Assembly: GCA_035949255.1 (NCBI GenBank)
Contig: DASZIL010000033.1
Location: 1 to 64,000, forward strand
DNA: 64,000 nucleotides
Reading direction: 5' to 3'
DNA from: GAS188 sp035949255
Lineage (GTDB): Bacteria; Pseudomonadota; Alphaproteobacteria; Rhizobiales; Beijerinckiaceae
Part shown: positions 51,364 to 61,004 of the stretch, piece by piece
Position numbering within the stretch: position 1 is the first letter of the stretch
How the letters are laid out: each line of letters begins with the position of its first letter
Translations under genes and position numbers: made by a program
Notes under the pieces: model-generated
What the model was told of the DNA's origin: nothing
Database searches by the model: none
What the model saw: the letters and a program-made list of their open reading frames with translations, nothing else

Positions 51364-52950
51364 ATGGCACGAAGGCTTTTGACACCGATGGGCCTCTTGA
51401 CCCCGATGGGTTTCTTGGCAGGCCTGGCCTTCGCGGCACCTTCCCTTGCGGCGCCCTTCACATGCCCGCATGTGGGCGGCGACTTCGTTTTCGGCCAGGA
51501 GGCGAATGTCAACAGCCTCGACCAGATGACCTCGTCGACGATCTCCACGCGCAATATCGCGATGAACATCTTCGAAACCTTGATGACGCGCGATGAGAAC
51601 AACCGCCCGATCCTCGATCTCGCCGCCTCGATGGAGGAATCCCCGGACCATCTGACCTACGGCTTCAAGCTTCGCCAGGGGATCAAATTCCACAACGGCA
51701 AGCCGCTGACCTCGGCCGACGTCGCGGCCTCGTTCGAGCGCTACAACAAGGTCGGCTTGATCCGCTCCATGCTGGCGAATGTGGACCATTGGGAGACGCC
51801 CGATCCGCAAAGCTTCGTGGTGCATATGAAGAAGGCCCAGCCGACCTTCATCGACCAATTGAGCTCGTTCAGCGTGCCGATCGTCATCTTTCCGGCCGAG
51901 GAAAAGGATACGCCGCCCCAGCAGCTCAAGGCGATCGGCACCGGCCCCTGGGAGCTCGTCGATTTCGTCCCGGGAAGCTTCGTCAAGCTGAAGCGCTACG
52001 AGGGCTATGTGCCCAACACGAGCTTCGAGGACCGCACCGGCTTCGGCGGTTACAAACAGGCCTGTTTCAACACGGTGACGTTCCGCATCGTCACCGAGCC
52101 TGGAGCGCGCGTCGCGGGCTTGAAGACGGGCGAGCTCAGCGGGGTCGAGGACGTGCCGACGAAAGCCGTCGCCGATCTGAAGAACGACAAGAACGTCACG
52201 CTCCTGCCCTTGAACAATTGGTGGATCCAGATCGCTCTGCCGAACGCCTCGAAGCCGCCGACCGACAATCTCGATTTCCGCAAGGCGGTGCAGGCGACCC
52301 TCGACATGGACGAGATCATGGATGCGGCATCCGACGGCAATTACAAGCTCAACGTCGGCTTTCAATATCCCAACCAGCCGACCTATACGGATGCCGGCAA
52401 GGAAACCTACAACCTGCATGATCAGGCGCTCGCCAAAAAATATCTGGAGAAATCCGGCTACAAGGGCGAACCCGTCGTTCTTCTCACCAATCAGGATTAC
52501 GCGCCGATGTATAATTCGGCGCTCGTCATGCAGCAGGAATTGCAGGCGATCGGCATCAAGGCCGAGCTCAAGGTCACGGACTGGCCGACCTCGGTCAACA
52601 TGGCGCTCAAGCCCGACACGGGCTGGAACTTCTTCTATACGGGCTGGGGCACGCAGCCGGCGCTCGGGCCGCTCGACACCATGGCGTTTTTGGCGCCGCC
52701 CTCCTCCCTCTACATGCCGAAGGACGGCAAGGACGATCCCGACCTCGTCGCCGATTGGAACGACATGAACACCAAGCCCACCGCCGAAGCCCGCCAAGAG
52801 GCCTTCGCGCGCACGCAGAAGCTCGTGCTCGAGCGCGTCTACGCCTTGCCTTTCGGCTCATTCACCAAGGTCCAGGCGACGCGCGCCAATGTGCAAGGCT
52901 TCAAGCCGTTCCGCATTCCGCGCATGTCGAATGTGTGGTTCGCGAATTGA
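51364..52950 (+). CDS. ABC transporter substrate-binding protein, peptide/nickel family 5
   Basis: A 528-residue periplasmic binding protein (SBP_bac_5). A signal peptide (about 1-28, hydrophobic LLTPMGFLAGLAFAAPSLAA) precedes the mature start at APFTCPHVGGDF. Core motifs: NIFETLMTRDENN, LASSMEESPDHLTYGFKLR-like ASMEESPDHLTYGFKLRQG, IKFHNGKPLTSADV, QLKAIGTGPWELVDF and PTYTDAGKETYN. GGAG seven bases upstream of the ATG at 51364 sets the start. First gene of a permease-permease-ATPase-ATPase cluster. Ligand unknown, though context suggests gamma-glutamyl peptides. Confidence 0.94.
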   Translation: MARRLLTPMGLLTPMGFLAGLAFAAPSLAAPFTCPHVGGDFVFGQEANVNSLDQMTSSTISTRNIAMNIFETLMTRDENNRPILDLAASMEESPDHLTYGFKLRQGIKFHNGKPLTSADVAASFERYNKVGLIRSMLANVDHWETPDPQSFVVHMKKAQPTFIDQLSSFSVPIVIFPAEEKDTPPQQLKAIGTGPWELVDFVPGSFVKLKRYEGYVPNTSFEDRTGFGGYKQACFNTVTFRIVTEPGARVAGLKTGELSGVEDVPTKAVADLKNDKNVTLLPLNNWWIQIALPNASKPPTDNLDFRKAVQATLDMDEIMDAASDGNYKLNVGFQYPNQPTYTDAGKETYNLHDQALAKKYLEKSGYKGEPVVLLTNQDYAPMYNSALVMQQELQAIGIKAELKVTDWPTSVNMALKPDTGWNFFYTGWGTQPALGPLDTMAFLAPPSSLYMPKDGKDDPDLVADWNDMNTKPTAEARQEAFARTQKLVLERVYALPFGSFTKVQATRANVQGFKPFRIPRMSNVWFAN

Positions 52951-53066
52951 AAACGTCAACGCCAAGTGAATGCCGGTCCGCGTGAAGGGATGAGTCGCGG
53001 GGAAGGACGGCACGCCATCCCTCGCCGGCAGGCGCCCTTGAAAGGGTATGACGCCGCATCCGGCGA

Positions 53067-54029
53067 GTGGGGCCGGTCGTGACGCGCCTCATCCTGCGGC
53101 GCTTCGCTAGCGCGCTGCCGATCCTTTTGATGGTGAGCCTCATCACCTTCGCGCTGATGCGCCTCGTCCCCGGCGACCCTTCGGCGGTGATCGCGGGCTT
53201 GAGCGCCACGCCTGAGCAAGTCGCCGCGATCCGCTCCGATCTCGGGCTCGATCAGCCGCTGCCGGTCCAGCTTTGGCGCTGGTACGCCGGGCTCTTGCAT
53301 GGCGATCTCGGGCGCTCTCTCCTCCTCGGCCAGCCGGTCGTAGAAGCGACCTTCCTGCGCCTGCCGGTAACCTTGGCGCTCTCCGCCTATGCGCTCGTCC
53401 TCACGCTGCTCCTCGGCCTCGCGTGCGGCATCATCGCCGCGCTTCGGCAAAACTCATGGGTGGATCAGGCCGCTATGGTCGCCGCCATGTTCGGCATCTC
53501 GATGCCGAGTTTCTGGCTCGGCCTCTTGATGATCCTCGTGTTCGCCGTCAATCTCCACTGGCTGCCGACGGGCGGCTACATCGCCTTCAGCGACGACCCC
53601 GTCGGCTGGCTGCGTACTTCGACCATGCCGGCGATCTCGCTTGCCTTGCTGCAAGCGGGCTTGCTCGCGCGCATCACGCGCTCGACGATGCTCGAGGTGC
53701 TGCGGCAAGATTACATCCGCACCGCGCGCGCCAAGGGCCTGCCGCGCCATCTCGTCGTTTTCAAACATGCGCTGGCCAATGCGCTGATCCCGATCACCAC
53801 GGTGGTCGGGATCACGGTGAGCCTCCTCATCTCCGCCTCGGTGGTCACCGAAACCCTGTTCTCCATCCCCGGCATCGGCCAATTGCTGACGCAAGCGGTG
53901 CTCAATCGCGACTATCCGATGGTGCAAGGCGGCCTCTTGATCGTCACCGGCCTCCTGGTGCTCGTCAACCTCGTCGTGGACATCGGCTACGCGCTCCTCG
54001 ATCCGCGAGTCCGGTATGATCCCGCCTGA
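53067..54029 (+). CDS. ABC transporter permease, DppB/GsiC-like
   Basis: A 320-residue inner-membrane permease with six predicted TM helices. N-terminal LILRRFASALPILLMVSLITF and the motif RLVPGDPS are hallmarks of DppB-type subunits; the coupling motif is YIRTARAKGLPRHLVVFKHALANAL. The start is a GTG at 53067 or 53079. It overlaps the next permease gene by 14 bases. Works with the partner permease, two ATPases and the binding protein to import a peptide-like solute. Confidence 0.95.
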   Translation: MGPVVTRLILRRFASALPILLMVSLITFALMRLVPGDPSAVIAGLSATPEQVAAIRSDLGLDQPLPVQLWRWYAGLLHGDLGRSLLLGQPVVEATFLRLPVTLALSAYALVLTLLLGLACGIIAALRQNSWVDQAAMVAAMFGISMPSFWLGLLMILVFAVNLHWLPTGGYIAFSDDPVGWLRTSTMPAISLALLQAGLLARITRSTMLEVLRQDYIRTARAKGLPRHLVVFKHALANALIPITTVVGITVSLLISASVVTETLFSIPGIGQLLTQAVLNRDYPMVQGGLLIVTGLLVLVNLVVDIGYALLDPRVRYDPA

Positions 54030-54936
54030 GCTTCGCGCCGAGGCGCAAGGCGAGACGCCCGCCGAGGCCGCCGTGGAGGCGCCGGGGCACCGCAGGCGCC
54101 TTTTCGCCGCCACGCTCGGGCGCCTCTTGCGTCACCGGCTCTTTCTCACGGGGCTTTGCCTCTTCGGCATCATCCTCATCGCGGCGGTTTTGGCGCCGCT
54201 CATCGCGCCCGAGGACCCGGACCGGCTGGCGATGCGCTTCAAATTCCTGCCGCCGAGCGCCGAACACCCCTTCGGCACGGATAATTTCGGACGCAGCCAA
54301 TGGTCACGCGTCATCTACGGCGCTCAGCTCTCGATCGCCATGGGACTTGCGGTCGTCGCCCTCAACGCCGTGTTCGGCACGCTCATCGGCGCGCTTGCGG
54401 GCTATTTCCGCCGTCTCGACAATCCGATCATGCGCATCAACGACGCGCTCATGGCCTTCCCGGCGATCCTGCTCGCCATCGGCATCACGGCCGTGCTCGG
54501 CCCCTCGACGATCGATGTCGTGATCGCGCTCGCCATCGCTTATATCCCGCGCACGGCGCGCATCGTGCGCGCTTCGGTGATCGTGCTGCGCGAGATGGAA
54601 TATGTGCAGGCCGCGATCGCCGCCGGAGCGGGGCATTGGCGCATTTTGCGCCACCACATCCTGCCGAACGCCATGGCGCCGCTCATCGTGCAATTGAGCT
54701 TTCTCTTCGCCTATGCGGTCTTGTCCGAGGCGACGCTGAGCTTCCTCGGCCTCGGCGCCGTACCGCCGACGCCGACCTGGGGCAACATCATGGCGCAAGG
54801 GCGCCAATACATGACGGAGGCGCCCTGGATCATCACCATCCCGGGCGTGGCTTTGATGATCACCGTGCTCGGCCTCAATCTTCTCGGTGACGGCTTGCGC
54901 GATGTGCTCGACCCGAGACTCAGGGTCCAGCCATGA
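54016..54936 (+). CDS. ABC transporter permease, DppC/GsiD-like
   Basis: A 306-residue inner-membrane permease with six TM helices and a cytoplasmic N-terminal tail (about 40 residues). HPFGTDNFGRSQWSRVIYGAQLS and the coupling segment YIPRTARIVRASVIVLREMEYVQAA (in parts) are typical of DppC. ALSEATLSFLGLGAVPP-like VLSEATLSFLGLGAVPPTP near the end is also characteristic. It overlaps its upstream partner by 14 bases and the following ATPase gene by four (ATGA). Confidence 0.95.
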   Translation: MIPPELRAEAQGETPAEAAVEAPGHRRRLFAATLGRLLRHRLFLTGLCLFGIILIAAVLAPLIAPEDPDRLAMRFKFLPPSAEHPFGTDNFGRSQWSRVIYGAQLSIAMGLAVVALNAVFGTLIGALAGYFRRLDNPIMRINDALMAFPAILLAIGITAVLGPSTIDVVIALAIAYIPRTARIVRASVIVLREMEYVQAAIAAGAGHWRILRHHILPNAMAPLIVQLSFLFAYAVLSEATLSFLGLGAVPPTPTWGNIMAQGRQYMTEAPWIITIPGVALMITVLGLNLLGDGLRDVLDPRLRVQP

Positions 54937-55901
54937 GCCTTCTCGAGGTCAAAGGCCTCACCACCGCCTTCAAGACCGGGCGCGGCGAGGTCACGGCCAT
55001 CGAGGATGTGAGCTTCACGCTCTCTGAGCGCGAGATCCTCGGCATCGTCGGCGAATCGGGCAGCGGCAAGAGTGTGACGGCGCTCACCATCATGGGCCTC
55101 CTGCCGAACCCGCCGGCGCGCGTCGCGGCAGGTGAGGTGCGCTTCGACGGCCAGGCGCTGACGCGCCTTTCCGACACGCGCATGCAGAAAATTCGCGGCT
55201 CGGGCATCGCCATGGTGTTCCAGGAGCCGATGACCTCGCTCAACCCCGTGTTCACCATCGGCGAGCAGCTCATGGAGACCTTGCGCGCCCATGAGCGGCT
55301 CTCGCCAAGCGCGCAGCGCGAGCGCGCGGTCGAGATGTTGACGCGCGTCGGCATCCCCTCGGCGGCGCAAAGGCTCGGCGATTATCCCCATCAGCTCTCC
55401 GGCGGTCAGCGCCAGCGCGTCATGATCGCCATCGCGCTCGCCTGCCGCCCGCGTCTTCTCATCGCGGACGAGCCGACGACGGCGCTCGACGTCACCATCC
55501 AGGCGCAAATCCTCGATCTCTTGATGGATCTGCGCGACGAGTTCGGCATGGCTATCCTCATCATCACCCATAACATGGGGGTCATCGCGCAGACGGCCGA
55601 CCGCGTGCTCGTGATGTATGCGGGCCGGGTCGTGGAGGAGGCGCGGATCGAGGCGCTCTTCGATCGGCCGATGCACCCTTATACGCGCGGCCTCCTGGAA
55701 TGCGTGCCCTCGCTCGAGCAGGACCGGGCGCGGCTTGCCGCGATCCCGGGCACGCTTCCCGACCCGGCGAGCCGGCCGCCAGGCTGCCGCTACGCGCCGC
55801 GTTGCGCGTTGCGCATCGAAGCGTGCACCGCCGCCATCCCCGCCCTCGTCGAGATCGAAGGCGAACATGCCGCCGCCTGCATCCGGGCGGCGCGCACATG
55901 A
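54933..55901 (+). CDS. ABC transporter ATPase, DppD/GsiA-N-like
   Basis: A 322-residue ATPase of the oligopeptide transporter family. Walker A GESGSGKSVTAL, Q-loop FQEPMTSLNPVF, signature QLSGGQRQRVMIAIA, Walker B LLIADEPTTALDVT, switch IITHNMGVIAQ. The C-terminal oligo_HPY region (MHPYTRGLLECVPSLE and PPGCRYAPRCALRIEAC) carries clustered cysteines that in relatives bind an Fe-S cluster or metal. ATGA overlaps on both sides show tight coupling. Confidence 0.96.
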   Translation: MSLLEVKGLTTAFKTGRGEVTAIEDVSFTLSEREILGIVGESGSGKSVTALTIMGLLPNPPARVAAGEVRFDGQALTRLSDTRMQKIRGSGIAMVFQEPMTSLNPVFTIGEQLMETLRAHERLSPSAQRERAVEMLTRVGIPSAAQRLGDYPHQLSGGQRQRVMIAIALACRPRLLIADEPTTALDVTIQAQILDLLMDLRDEFGMAILIITHNMGVIAQTADRVLVMYAGRVVEEARIEALFDRPMHPYTRGLLECVPSLEQDRARLAAIPGTLPDPASRPPGCRYAPRCALRIEACTAAIPALVEIEGEHAAACIRAART

Positions 55902-56884
55902 CGCCCCTTGTCGATGCCGTGGCGCTCGAAAAGCACTTCGCCTTGGGCGAGGGCGCCTTTCTTTCACGCCGCGGCGGCAAGCTGCGCGCGGTCGATGGGG
56001 TCTCCTTGCGCATCGCGCATGGCGAGACGCTCGGGCTCGTGGGTGAATCCGGTTGCGGCAAGTCGACGCTCGGGCGCCTCCTCATCCGCCTCACCGAGCC
56101 GAGCTCGGGCACGATCTTCTTCGAAGGCGAGGAGATCACGCGCGCTTCGGCGAAGGCACTGCGCGAGAAGCGGCGCGCCATGCAGATCATCTTCCAGGAC
56201 CCATACGGCGCGCTCAACCCGCGCATGACGGTCGAAGACATCATCATGGAGCCGCTCTTGATCCATGGCGCCAAGCGCGACGCGCAAACGCGCCAGAGGG
56301 TGAACGAGATGCTCAATCTCGTCGGGCTCCCGAAGCACTCCCGCGACCGTTTCCCGCATGAATTCTCGGGCGGGCAGCGCCAACGCATCGGCATCGCCCG
56401 CGCGCTCGTCCTGCGGCCGAAGCTCGTCGTGTGCGACGAGCCGGTTTCCGCCCTCGACGTCTCGGTCCAGGCGCAAATCGTCAATCTGCTGCAGGACCTG
56501 CAGAGCGAGCTTCGCCTCACCTATCTCTTCATCGCGCATGATTTGAGCGTGGTGAAGCACATCTCGAACCGGGTCGCGGTGATGTATCTTGGCAAGATCG
56601 TCGAGACGGCCGAGAAGCGCGAGCTCTACGCCAAGCCGCTCCACCCCTACACCCAAGCGCTGATCGCCGCGGTGCCCGTGGCGCACCCCGCGAACCGCGC
56701 GAGCGCGCGGGCGGGCCGCACCCGCTTGTCAGGAGACGTGCCGAGCGCGCTCCACCCGCCGACGGGGTGCCGCTTCCATACGCGCTGTCCTCATGCCATG
56801 GCGATCTGCCGGGCCGAGGAGCCGAAGATCACCGAGCCCGTGGCAGGCCATCGCGTGGCCTGCCATCTCCTGGGGTCGAGCTGA
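55898..56884 (+). CDS. ABC transporter ATPase, DppF/GsiA-C-like
   Basis: A 328-residue ATPase, partner of the preceding one. Walker A GESGCGKSTLGR, Q-loop FQDPYGALNPRM, signature EFSGGQRQRIGIARA, Walker B LVVCDEPVSALDVS, switch LFIAHDLSVVKH. The C-terminal HPY domain contains LHPYTQALIAAVP and PTGCRFHTRCPHAMAICR. Begins inside the stop of the preceding ATPase gene (ATGA at 55898). The ATG is followed 34 bases after the gene's stop by the gamma-glutamyltransferase start. Confidence 0.96.
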   Translation: MTPLVDAVALEKHFALGEGAFLSRRGGKLRAVDGVSLRIAHGETLGLVGESGCGKSTLGRLLIRLTEPSSGTIFFEGEEITRASAKALREKRRAMQIIFQDPYGALNPRMTVEDIIMEPLLIHGAKRDAQTRQRVNEMLNLVGLPKHSRDRFPHEFSGGQRQRIGIARALVLRPKLVVCDEPVSALDVSVQAQIVNLLQDLQSELRLTYLFIAHDLSVVKHISNRVAVMYLGKIVETAEKRELYAKPLHPYTQALIAAVPVAHPANRASARAGRTRLSGDVPSALHPPTGCRFHTRCPHAMAICRAEEPKITEPVAGHRVACHLLGSS

Positions 56885-56917
56885 GCACAGAAGAGAAACA
56901 CCGCTGGAGGATTGATC

Positions 56918-58522
56918 ATGGATGGCAAGCGCCCGACCGTCGCGTCGCTCAACGGCATCGTCGCGGCGGCGCACCCGCATGCGGCGCTCGCGGGAGCGCG
57001 CCTTCTCGCCGAGGGCGGCAACGCCTTCGACGCCGTCGCCGCCACCGCCGCGGCGCTCAATGTCGTCGAGCCCTATATGTCGGGCCTTGCCGGGATGGGC
57101 ATGGCGACCTGCCGCATCGCCGCCGAGAAGCGCATCCGCACGCTCGATTTCGTCACGCGCGTGCCGAGCCGCTTTCCGCAAGGGAAGTTCAAGGAGCGTT
57201 CGGAGCTCGCGCGCGGGGCGCAAGGATGCGGCACGCCCGGCAACCTCGCGGGCTGGTGCGAACTCGTGCGCGCCCATGGGCGAAAGACGCTCGCCGAGGT
57301 GCTTGCGCCCGCGATCAAGCTCGCGCGCGACGGCTTCCCGCTCGCCGAATACAATGTGGCGACGATCAACGAGGTCAGGGCCGAGTTCACCCGCTCGCGC
57401 CCGGACCTTCTGCCGGAATGGGCCTCGCTCTATATGAGCGGCGCCGAGCGTGTCGGGCTCGGCGACGTGCTGCGCCAGCCGGCACTGGCGCGTACGCTCG
57501 AAGCCATCGCCTCGGAAGGCCCGGGCTTCCTTTACGGCGGCGCGCTCGGGCGCGCCCTTGTGGCGAAATCGGAAAAAAGCGGCGGCTGCCTCGGCCTCGA
57601 CGATCTCGAGGCGGTTGAAACGCGCTGGCTCGATCCGATCGCGGAGAGCTATCGCGGGCTTAAGGTCCACACCCTTCCGCCGCCGGCGGAATCCTTCCAA
57701 TATCTTTTGACGCTGCGCATTCTCGACGGCCTCGATCTCGGCAAGCTCGAGCGCGACGGCGTCGATCATCTCGACACGGTGTATCGCGCCATCAGGCTCG
57801 CGGCAGCGGTTCGCATCGCGAACAACAACCCCGATCCGGAGCTTCTCCACTCGCTCCTTGGCGATGACGAGGTCGGCCGGCTGCGCCGGCGCCTGCGTGA
57901 CGGCAAGCCGATCGAGGGGCCAACGGAGCAATTCATCGCGCCTCAACCGGTGCTGATGGCGCATGAGCATACGACCTCCTTCTCCACCGCCGATCGGGAG
58001 GGCAATGCCGTGTGCATCACGCAAAGCCTCGGCTCGCCTTTCGGTTGCGGCGTGGTCGTGCCCGAGCACGGCATCTGCCTCAACAATTTCCTCAATTGGG
58101 GCGAGGTCGCCCCGGGCGGGCGCAACCATCTCGTGCCGAAGGCCGAGCTCGCCTTGCCGCTTGCGCCCTCGATCGCGACGCGCGGCGGCGAGCTCACCCT
58201 CGTCCTCGGGACACCCGGAAGCTACGGCATCTGCCAAACGCAGACGCAAGTGATGGTGCAGCATCTCGATTACGGTCTGCCGCTTCAGGACGCGATCGAT
58301 GCGCCACGCGCCCGGCTCTGGGACGGACGACGCGTGCAGATCGAAGCGAGGCTTCCCGCAGCGACACTCGACGCCTTGCGCGAACGCGGCCACGAGGTCG
58401 AGACGCCGCTTGCCTGGACCATGGCGGTCGGCGGCATGCACGGCATCACGCGCAATCCGAAGACGGGCGTCCTTGCGGGCGCTTGCGATCCGCGCCGGGA
58501 CGGCTTCGTGGCCGCGGTTTGA
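56918..58522 (+). CDS. Gamma-glutamyltransferase family protein
   Basis: A 534-residue Ntn-hydrolase that should self-cleave to large and small subunits and hydrolyse or transfer the gamma-glutamyl group of glutathione or related compounds. GGNAFDAVAATAAALNVVEP (about 31-50) and GLAGMGMATCR belong to the large subunit; the nucleophilic Thr begins the small subunit at HTTSFSTADREGNAV (about 351), followed by TQSLGSPFGCGV. No signal peptide is visible, so it would be cytoplasmic, unlike periplasmic Ggt of E. coli. GGAGG seven bases upstream of the ATG at 56918 sets the start. It sits between the transporter genes and a second binding protein, so imported gamma-glutamyl compounds are probably its substrate. 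Confidence 0.93.
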   Translation: MDGKRPTVASLNGIVAAAHPHAALAGARLLAEGGNAFDAVAATAAALNVVEPYMSGLAGMGMATCRIAAEKRIRTLDFVTRVPSRFPQGKFKERSELARGAQGCGTPGNLAGWCELVRAHGRKTLAEVLAPAIKLARDGFPLAEYNVATINEVRAEFTRSRPDLLPEWASLYMSGAERVGLGDVLRQPALARTLEAIASEGPGFLYGGALGRALVAKSEKSGGCLGLDDLEAVETRWLDPIAESYRGLKVHTLPPPAESFQYLLTLRILDGLDLGKLERDGVDHLDTVYRAIRLAAAVRIANNNPDPELLHSLLGDDEVGRLRRRLRDGKPIEGPTEQFIAPQPVLMAHEHTTSFSTADREGNAVCITQSLGSPFGCGVVVPEHGICLNNFLNWGEVAPGGRNHLVPKAELALPLAPSIATRGGELTLVLGTPGSYGICQTQTQVMVQHLDYGLPLQDAIDAPRARLWDGRRVQIEARLPAATLDALRERGHEVETPLAWTMAVGGMHGITRNPKTGVLAGACDPRRDGFVAAV

Positions 58523-58593
58523 AACTCGCTCTGGACTTGCGCCAAAGAGCGCGCGAAAAGAGAATTGCTATCCTGTTCACGGGAGGAATTGCG

Positions 58594-60162
58594 ATGAAAA
58601 AGTCTTGGCTTTGCGCGGCCGCTTGCGCCGTGTCGGCTCTGCTCGCCGCCTCGAGCCCGACGCGAGCAGACACGACCCTCGTCATCGGCATCGCGGCAGA
58701 CCCGACGGGGCTCGATCCCGAAGCCGTGCTCAACAACACGTCGGGTTTCGTCATGGCGACGATCTACGACGGCCTCACTCGCTATAAGCCCGGCACCACC
58801 GAGGTCGGACCCGGGCTCGCCGAGAAATGGGACATCTCCGCGGACGGCCTTACCTACACCTTCCATCTGCGCAAGGGCGTGACCTTCCAGGACGGGACAC
58901 CCTTCAATGCCAAGGCCTATGTCCAGGGTCTCGATCGGCTGCTCAACAAGCAAAGCCCGGATTCGATCTACAATACGGGTCCCGTCGAGAGCATGATCGA
59001 CTTCACCTATGAGGACGTCGCCTCTTACCGGGCGGTCGACGACGACACCGTCGAGTTCAAGCTGAAGCAGCCTTCGGCGGCCCTGCTCGCAAGTCTTGCG
59101 ATGGTATGGAACGGCGTCGTGAGCCCGACCGCCGTCACCAAATACGGCAAGGATTTCCGGAATCATCCGGTGGGCTCCGGCCCCTTCGTCTTCAAGGAAT
59201 GGCGCCAGCGCGACCAGGTTTCGCTCGACGCCAATCCCAATTACTGGGGCGGCAAGCCGAAGGTCGATCACCTGGTCTTCAAGGAATATCCCGATCCGCA
59301 GGCGGCGCTCCTGGCGCTCAAGCGCGGCGACATCCAGATCCTCGGCGACGTTTCGACCCAGCTCGTGCCGGCGATGCGCAGCGACCCCAATATCGAGATC
59401 GTGACCCAGCCAGGCCTTGCCGTCAGCGGCGTCGGCCTGCCTTGCGACGTCCCCCCCTTCAACGACAAGCGCGTGCGCCAGGCGCTCAATCACGCGGTGG
59501 ATTTCGACGCCATCGACAAATCCCTGTTCCAGGGCCTCGCCGTGCCGATGAGTTCGCCCTTGCCGGAGAGCCAATGGGGCTTCGACAAGTCGATCCAAGG
59601 CTATAAATACGACCCCGATCTCGCCAAGAAGATGCTCGCGGATGCCGGCGTGAAGCTGCCGCTCAAGGTGGAGTTCCTGACCTACAACTCGCCACGCGGC
59701 TACAATCCGGCGGGCCCCGATCTCGCGACCGCGATTCAGGGCTATCTCGGCAAGATCGGCATCGAGGCCGATGTCCGCAAAGTGGACATGGGCGCGAACC
59801 TCGCCACTATCCGCTCCGGCAAATACCAGGGCATCTTCATGGTGGGCTGGACCGGGGACAATGGCGACCCCGACAATTTCGTCGGTGAGCTTTTCAACTC
59901 GAGCCGCATCCCGGTCACCAACACGCCTCGTTACAAAAATCCGGAAGTCGACAAGCTTCTTGACGAGGCCGCGCGCGAGAGCGATCCGCAAAAGCGCCTC
60001 GCGCTCTACAGCGACATCCAGAAGAAGATCCTCGACGATGCTCCTTGGATCTTCGTCAACTCGGTGTTGCAGGTGCGCGCCATCCGCAAGGAGGTGAAGG
60101 GCTTCGTCCTCAACCCGACGCAGATGTTCTTCGACATGGAGAAGGTCTCGCTCGAGAAGTGA
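58594..60162 (+). CDS. ABC transporter substrate-binding protein, peptide family 5 (second of cluster)
   Basis: A 522-residue periplasmic binding protein with a signal peptide (SWLCAAACAVSALLAASSP, cut near residue 24). Core motifs: TIYDGLTRYKPGTTEV, GLTYTFHLRKGVTFQDG, NHPVGSGPFVFKEW, ALNHAVDFDAIDKSLF and KADVRKVDMGAN-like IEADVRKVDMG. GGGAGG eight bases before the ATG at 58594. It differs substantially from the binding protein at 51364, so the one transporter may use two binding proteins with different specificities. Confidence 0.94.
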   Translation: MKKSWLCAAACAVSALLAASSPTRADTTLVIGIAADPTGLDPEAVLNNTSGFVMATIYDGLTRYKPGTTEVGPGLAEKWDISADGLTYTFHLRKGVTFQDGTPFNAKAYVQGLDRLLNKQSPDSIYNTGPVESMIDFTYEDVASYRAVDDDTVEFKLKQPSAALLASLAMVWNGVVSPTAVTKYGKDFRNHPVGSGPFVFKEWRQRDQVSLDANPNYWGGKPKVDHLVFKEYPDPQAALLALKRGDIQILGDVSTQLVPAMRSDPNIEIVTQPGLAVSGVGLPCDVPPFNDKRVRQALNHAVDFDAIDKSLFQGLAVPMSSPLPESQWGFDKSIQGYKYDPDLAKKMLADAGVKLPLKVEFLTYNSPRGYNPAGPDLATAIQGYLGKIGIEADVRKVDMGANLATIRSGKYQGIFMVGWTGDNGDPDNFVGELFNSSRIPVTNTPRYKNPEVDKLLDEAARESDPQKRLALYSDIQKKILDDAPWIFVNSVLQVRAIRKEVKGFVLNPTQMFFDMEKVSLEK

Positions 60163-60457
60163 GGCCAATCGACAAGGCCTCCGTGAAACGGCCTCGCCCG
60201 GGAGCAGCAAGCCCGATGCTCGCCGGCGAGGCCAATTGAAGTCTCCCCGCGCGTTCCCTTCATCACGCGAAGGCATTGGCGCGTCACGAGCAGCCTAGGG
60301 GGCAGTCTCAGGCGGTCCTGGGATGCAGTCTCGAGGCGCGGCGCTCCGACTCGCCATTGGGCGAAGCCAGAAGGACGAAGCGATCGGCTGGACAGGCGGG
60401 CGGCGGCAGGGCAAAACGCTAAGCAGCGTGACCGGCACGCGCGCCTCGGACCTCGAC

Positions 60458-60868
60458 ATGAAACAGTTCCTGCTGAAATTCTTCACCTGGTGGAACCGCC
60501 AGACCTTCGGTACGCAGTTGACCACCTGGCGCCATGGCGAGCGCGTCGGTGAGGATCATCTCGGGAATGTCTATTTCCGGACGAAGGGCGGCAAGATCGA
60601 CCCGGCGCTCGGCATCGAGCGGCGTTGGGTCATCTATGTCGCGGAGGCCGAGGCCTCGATGATTCCCGAAGGCTGGAACGGCTGGTTGCACCACACCGTC
60701 GACGTGCCGCCGTCACGGGAAAGCTACACGCCGCGCGAATGGCAAAGGCCGCATCAACCCAACCTCACGGGCACGCCTTTCGCCTACCGTCCGAAAGGGT
60801 CGGTGCTGCGGGAGGGCGTTCGCCAGCCCGCGACCGGCGACTACGACGCCTGGACGCCGGGGGAGTAG
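60458..60868 (+). CDS. NADH:ubiquinone oxidoreductase subunit NDUFA12 family protein
   Basis: A 136-residue homologue of the complex I accessory subunit NDUFA12/B17.2, found in alphaproteobacteria and mitochondria. It starts KQFLLKFFTWWNRQTFGTQL and carries the core VGEDHLGNVYFRTK, RRWVIYVAEAEASMIPEGW and NGWLHHTVDVPPS. It helps assemble or stabilise complex I on the cytoplasmic side. The ATG at 60458 is the family start. A cupin gene and a palindrome separate it from DUF2155, its usual neighbour in this order. Confidence 0.93.
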   Translation: MKQFLLKFFTWWNRQTFGTQLTTWRHGERVGEDHLGNVYFRTKGGKIDPALGIERRWVIYVAEAEASMIPEGWNGWLHHTVDVPPSRESYTPREWQRPHQPNLTGTPFAYRPKGSVLREGVRQPATGDYDAWTPGE

Positions 60869-60870
60869 TC

Positions 60871-60995
60871 CCATTGTGTCATTCCTGGCCTCGCGCCCTG
60901 CAAGGGCGCGAGGGGAAGGGAAACCATTTCACTACCGTTTCTGGGCCCCCTTCCCTCGGCTCGCTTCGCTCACCTCGCCGGGGGTGACACAGTGG
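60871..60995. repeat. Composite palindromic intergenic repeat
   Basis: The outer arms CCATTGTGTCATTCC (60871-60885) and GGGGTGACACAGTGG (60981-60995) match as inverted copies at 12 of 15 positions. Inside is a perfect hairpin, CCTCGCGCCC (60889-60898) and GGGCGCGAGG (60904-60913) with loop TGCAA, and a mirrored AAGGGAAA / CCCTTCCC pair. Fills most of the space between NDUFA12 and the cupin gene. Resembles mobile-like palindromic repeats of Hyphomicrobiales. Confidence 0.7.
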
Positions 60996-61004
60996 TGATA
61001 ACGC

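Noticed and set aside
58285..60276. A 663-codon minus-strand open frame
   Set aside because: Antisense to the second peptide-binding protein and the end of the gamma-glutamyltransferase gene, both with clear motifs; composition is shadow-like.
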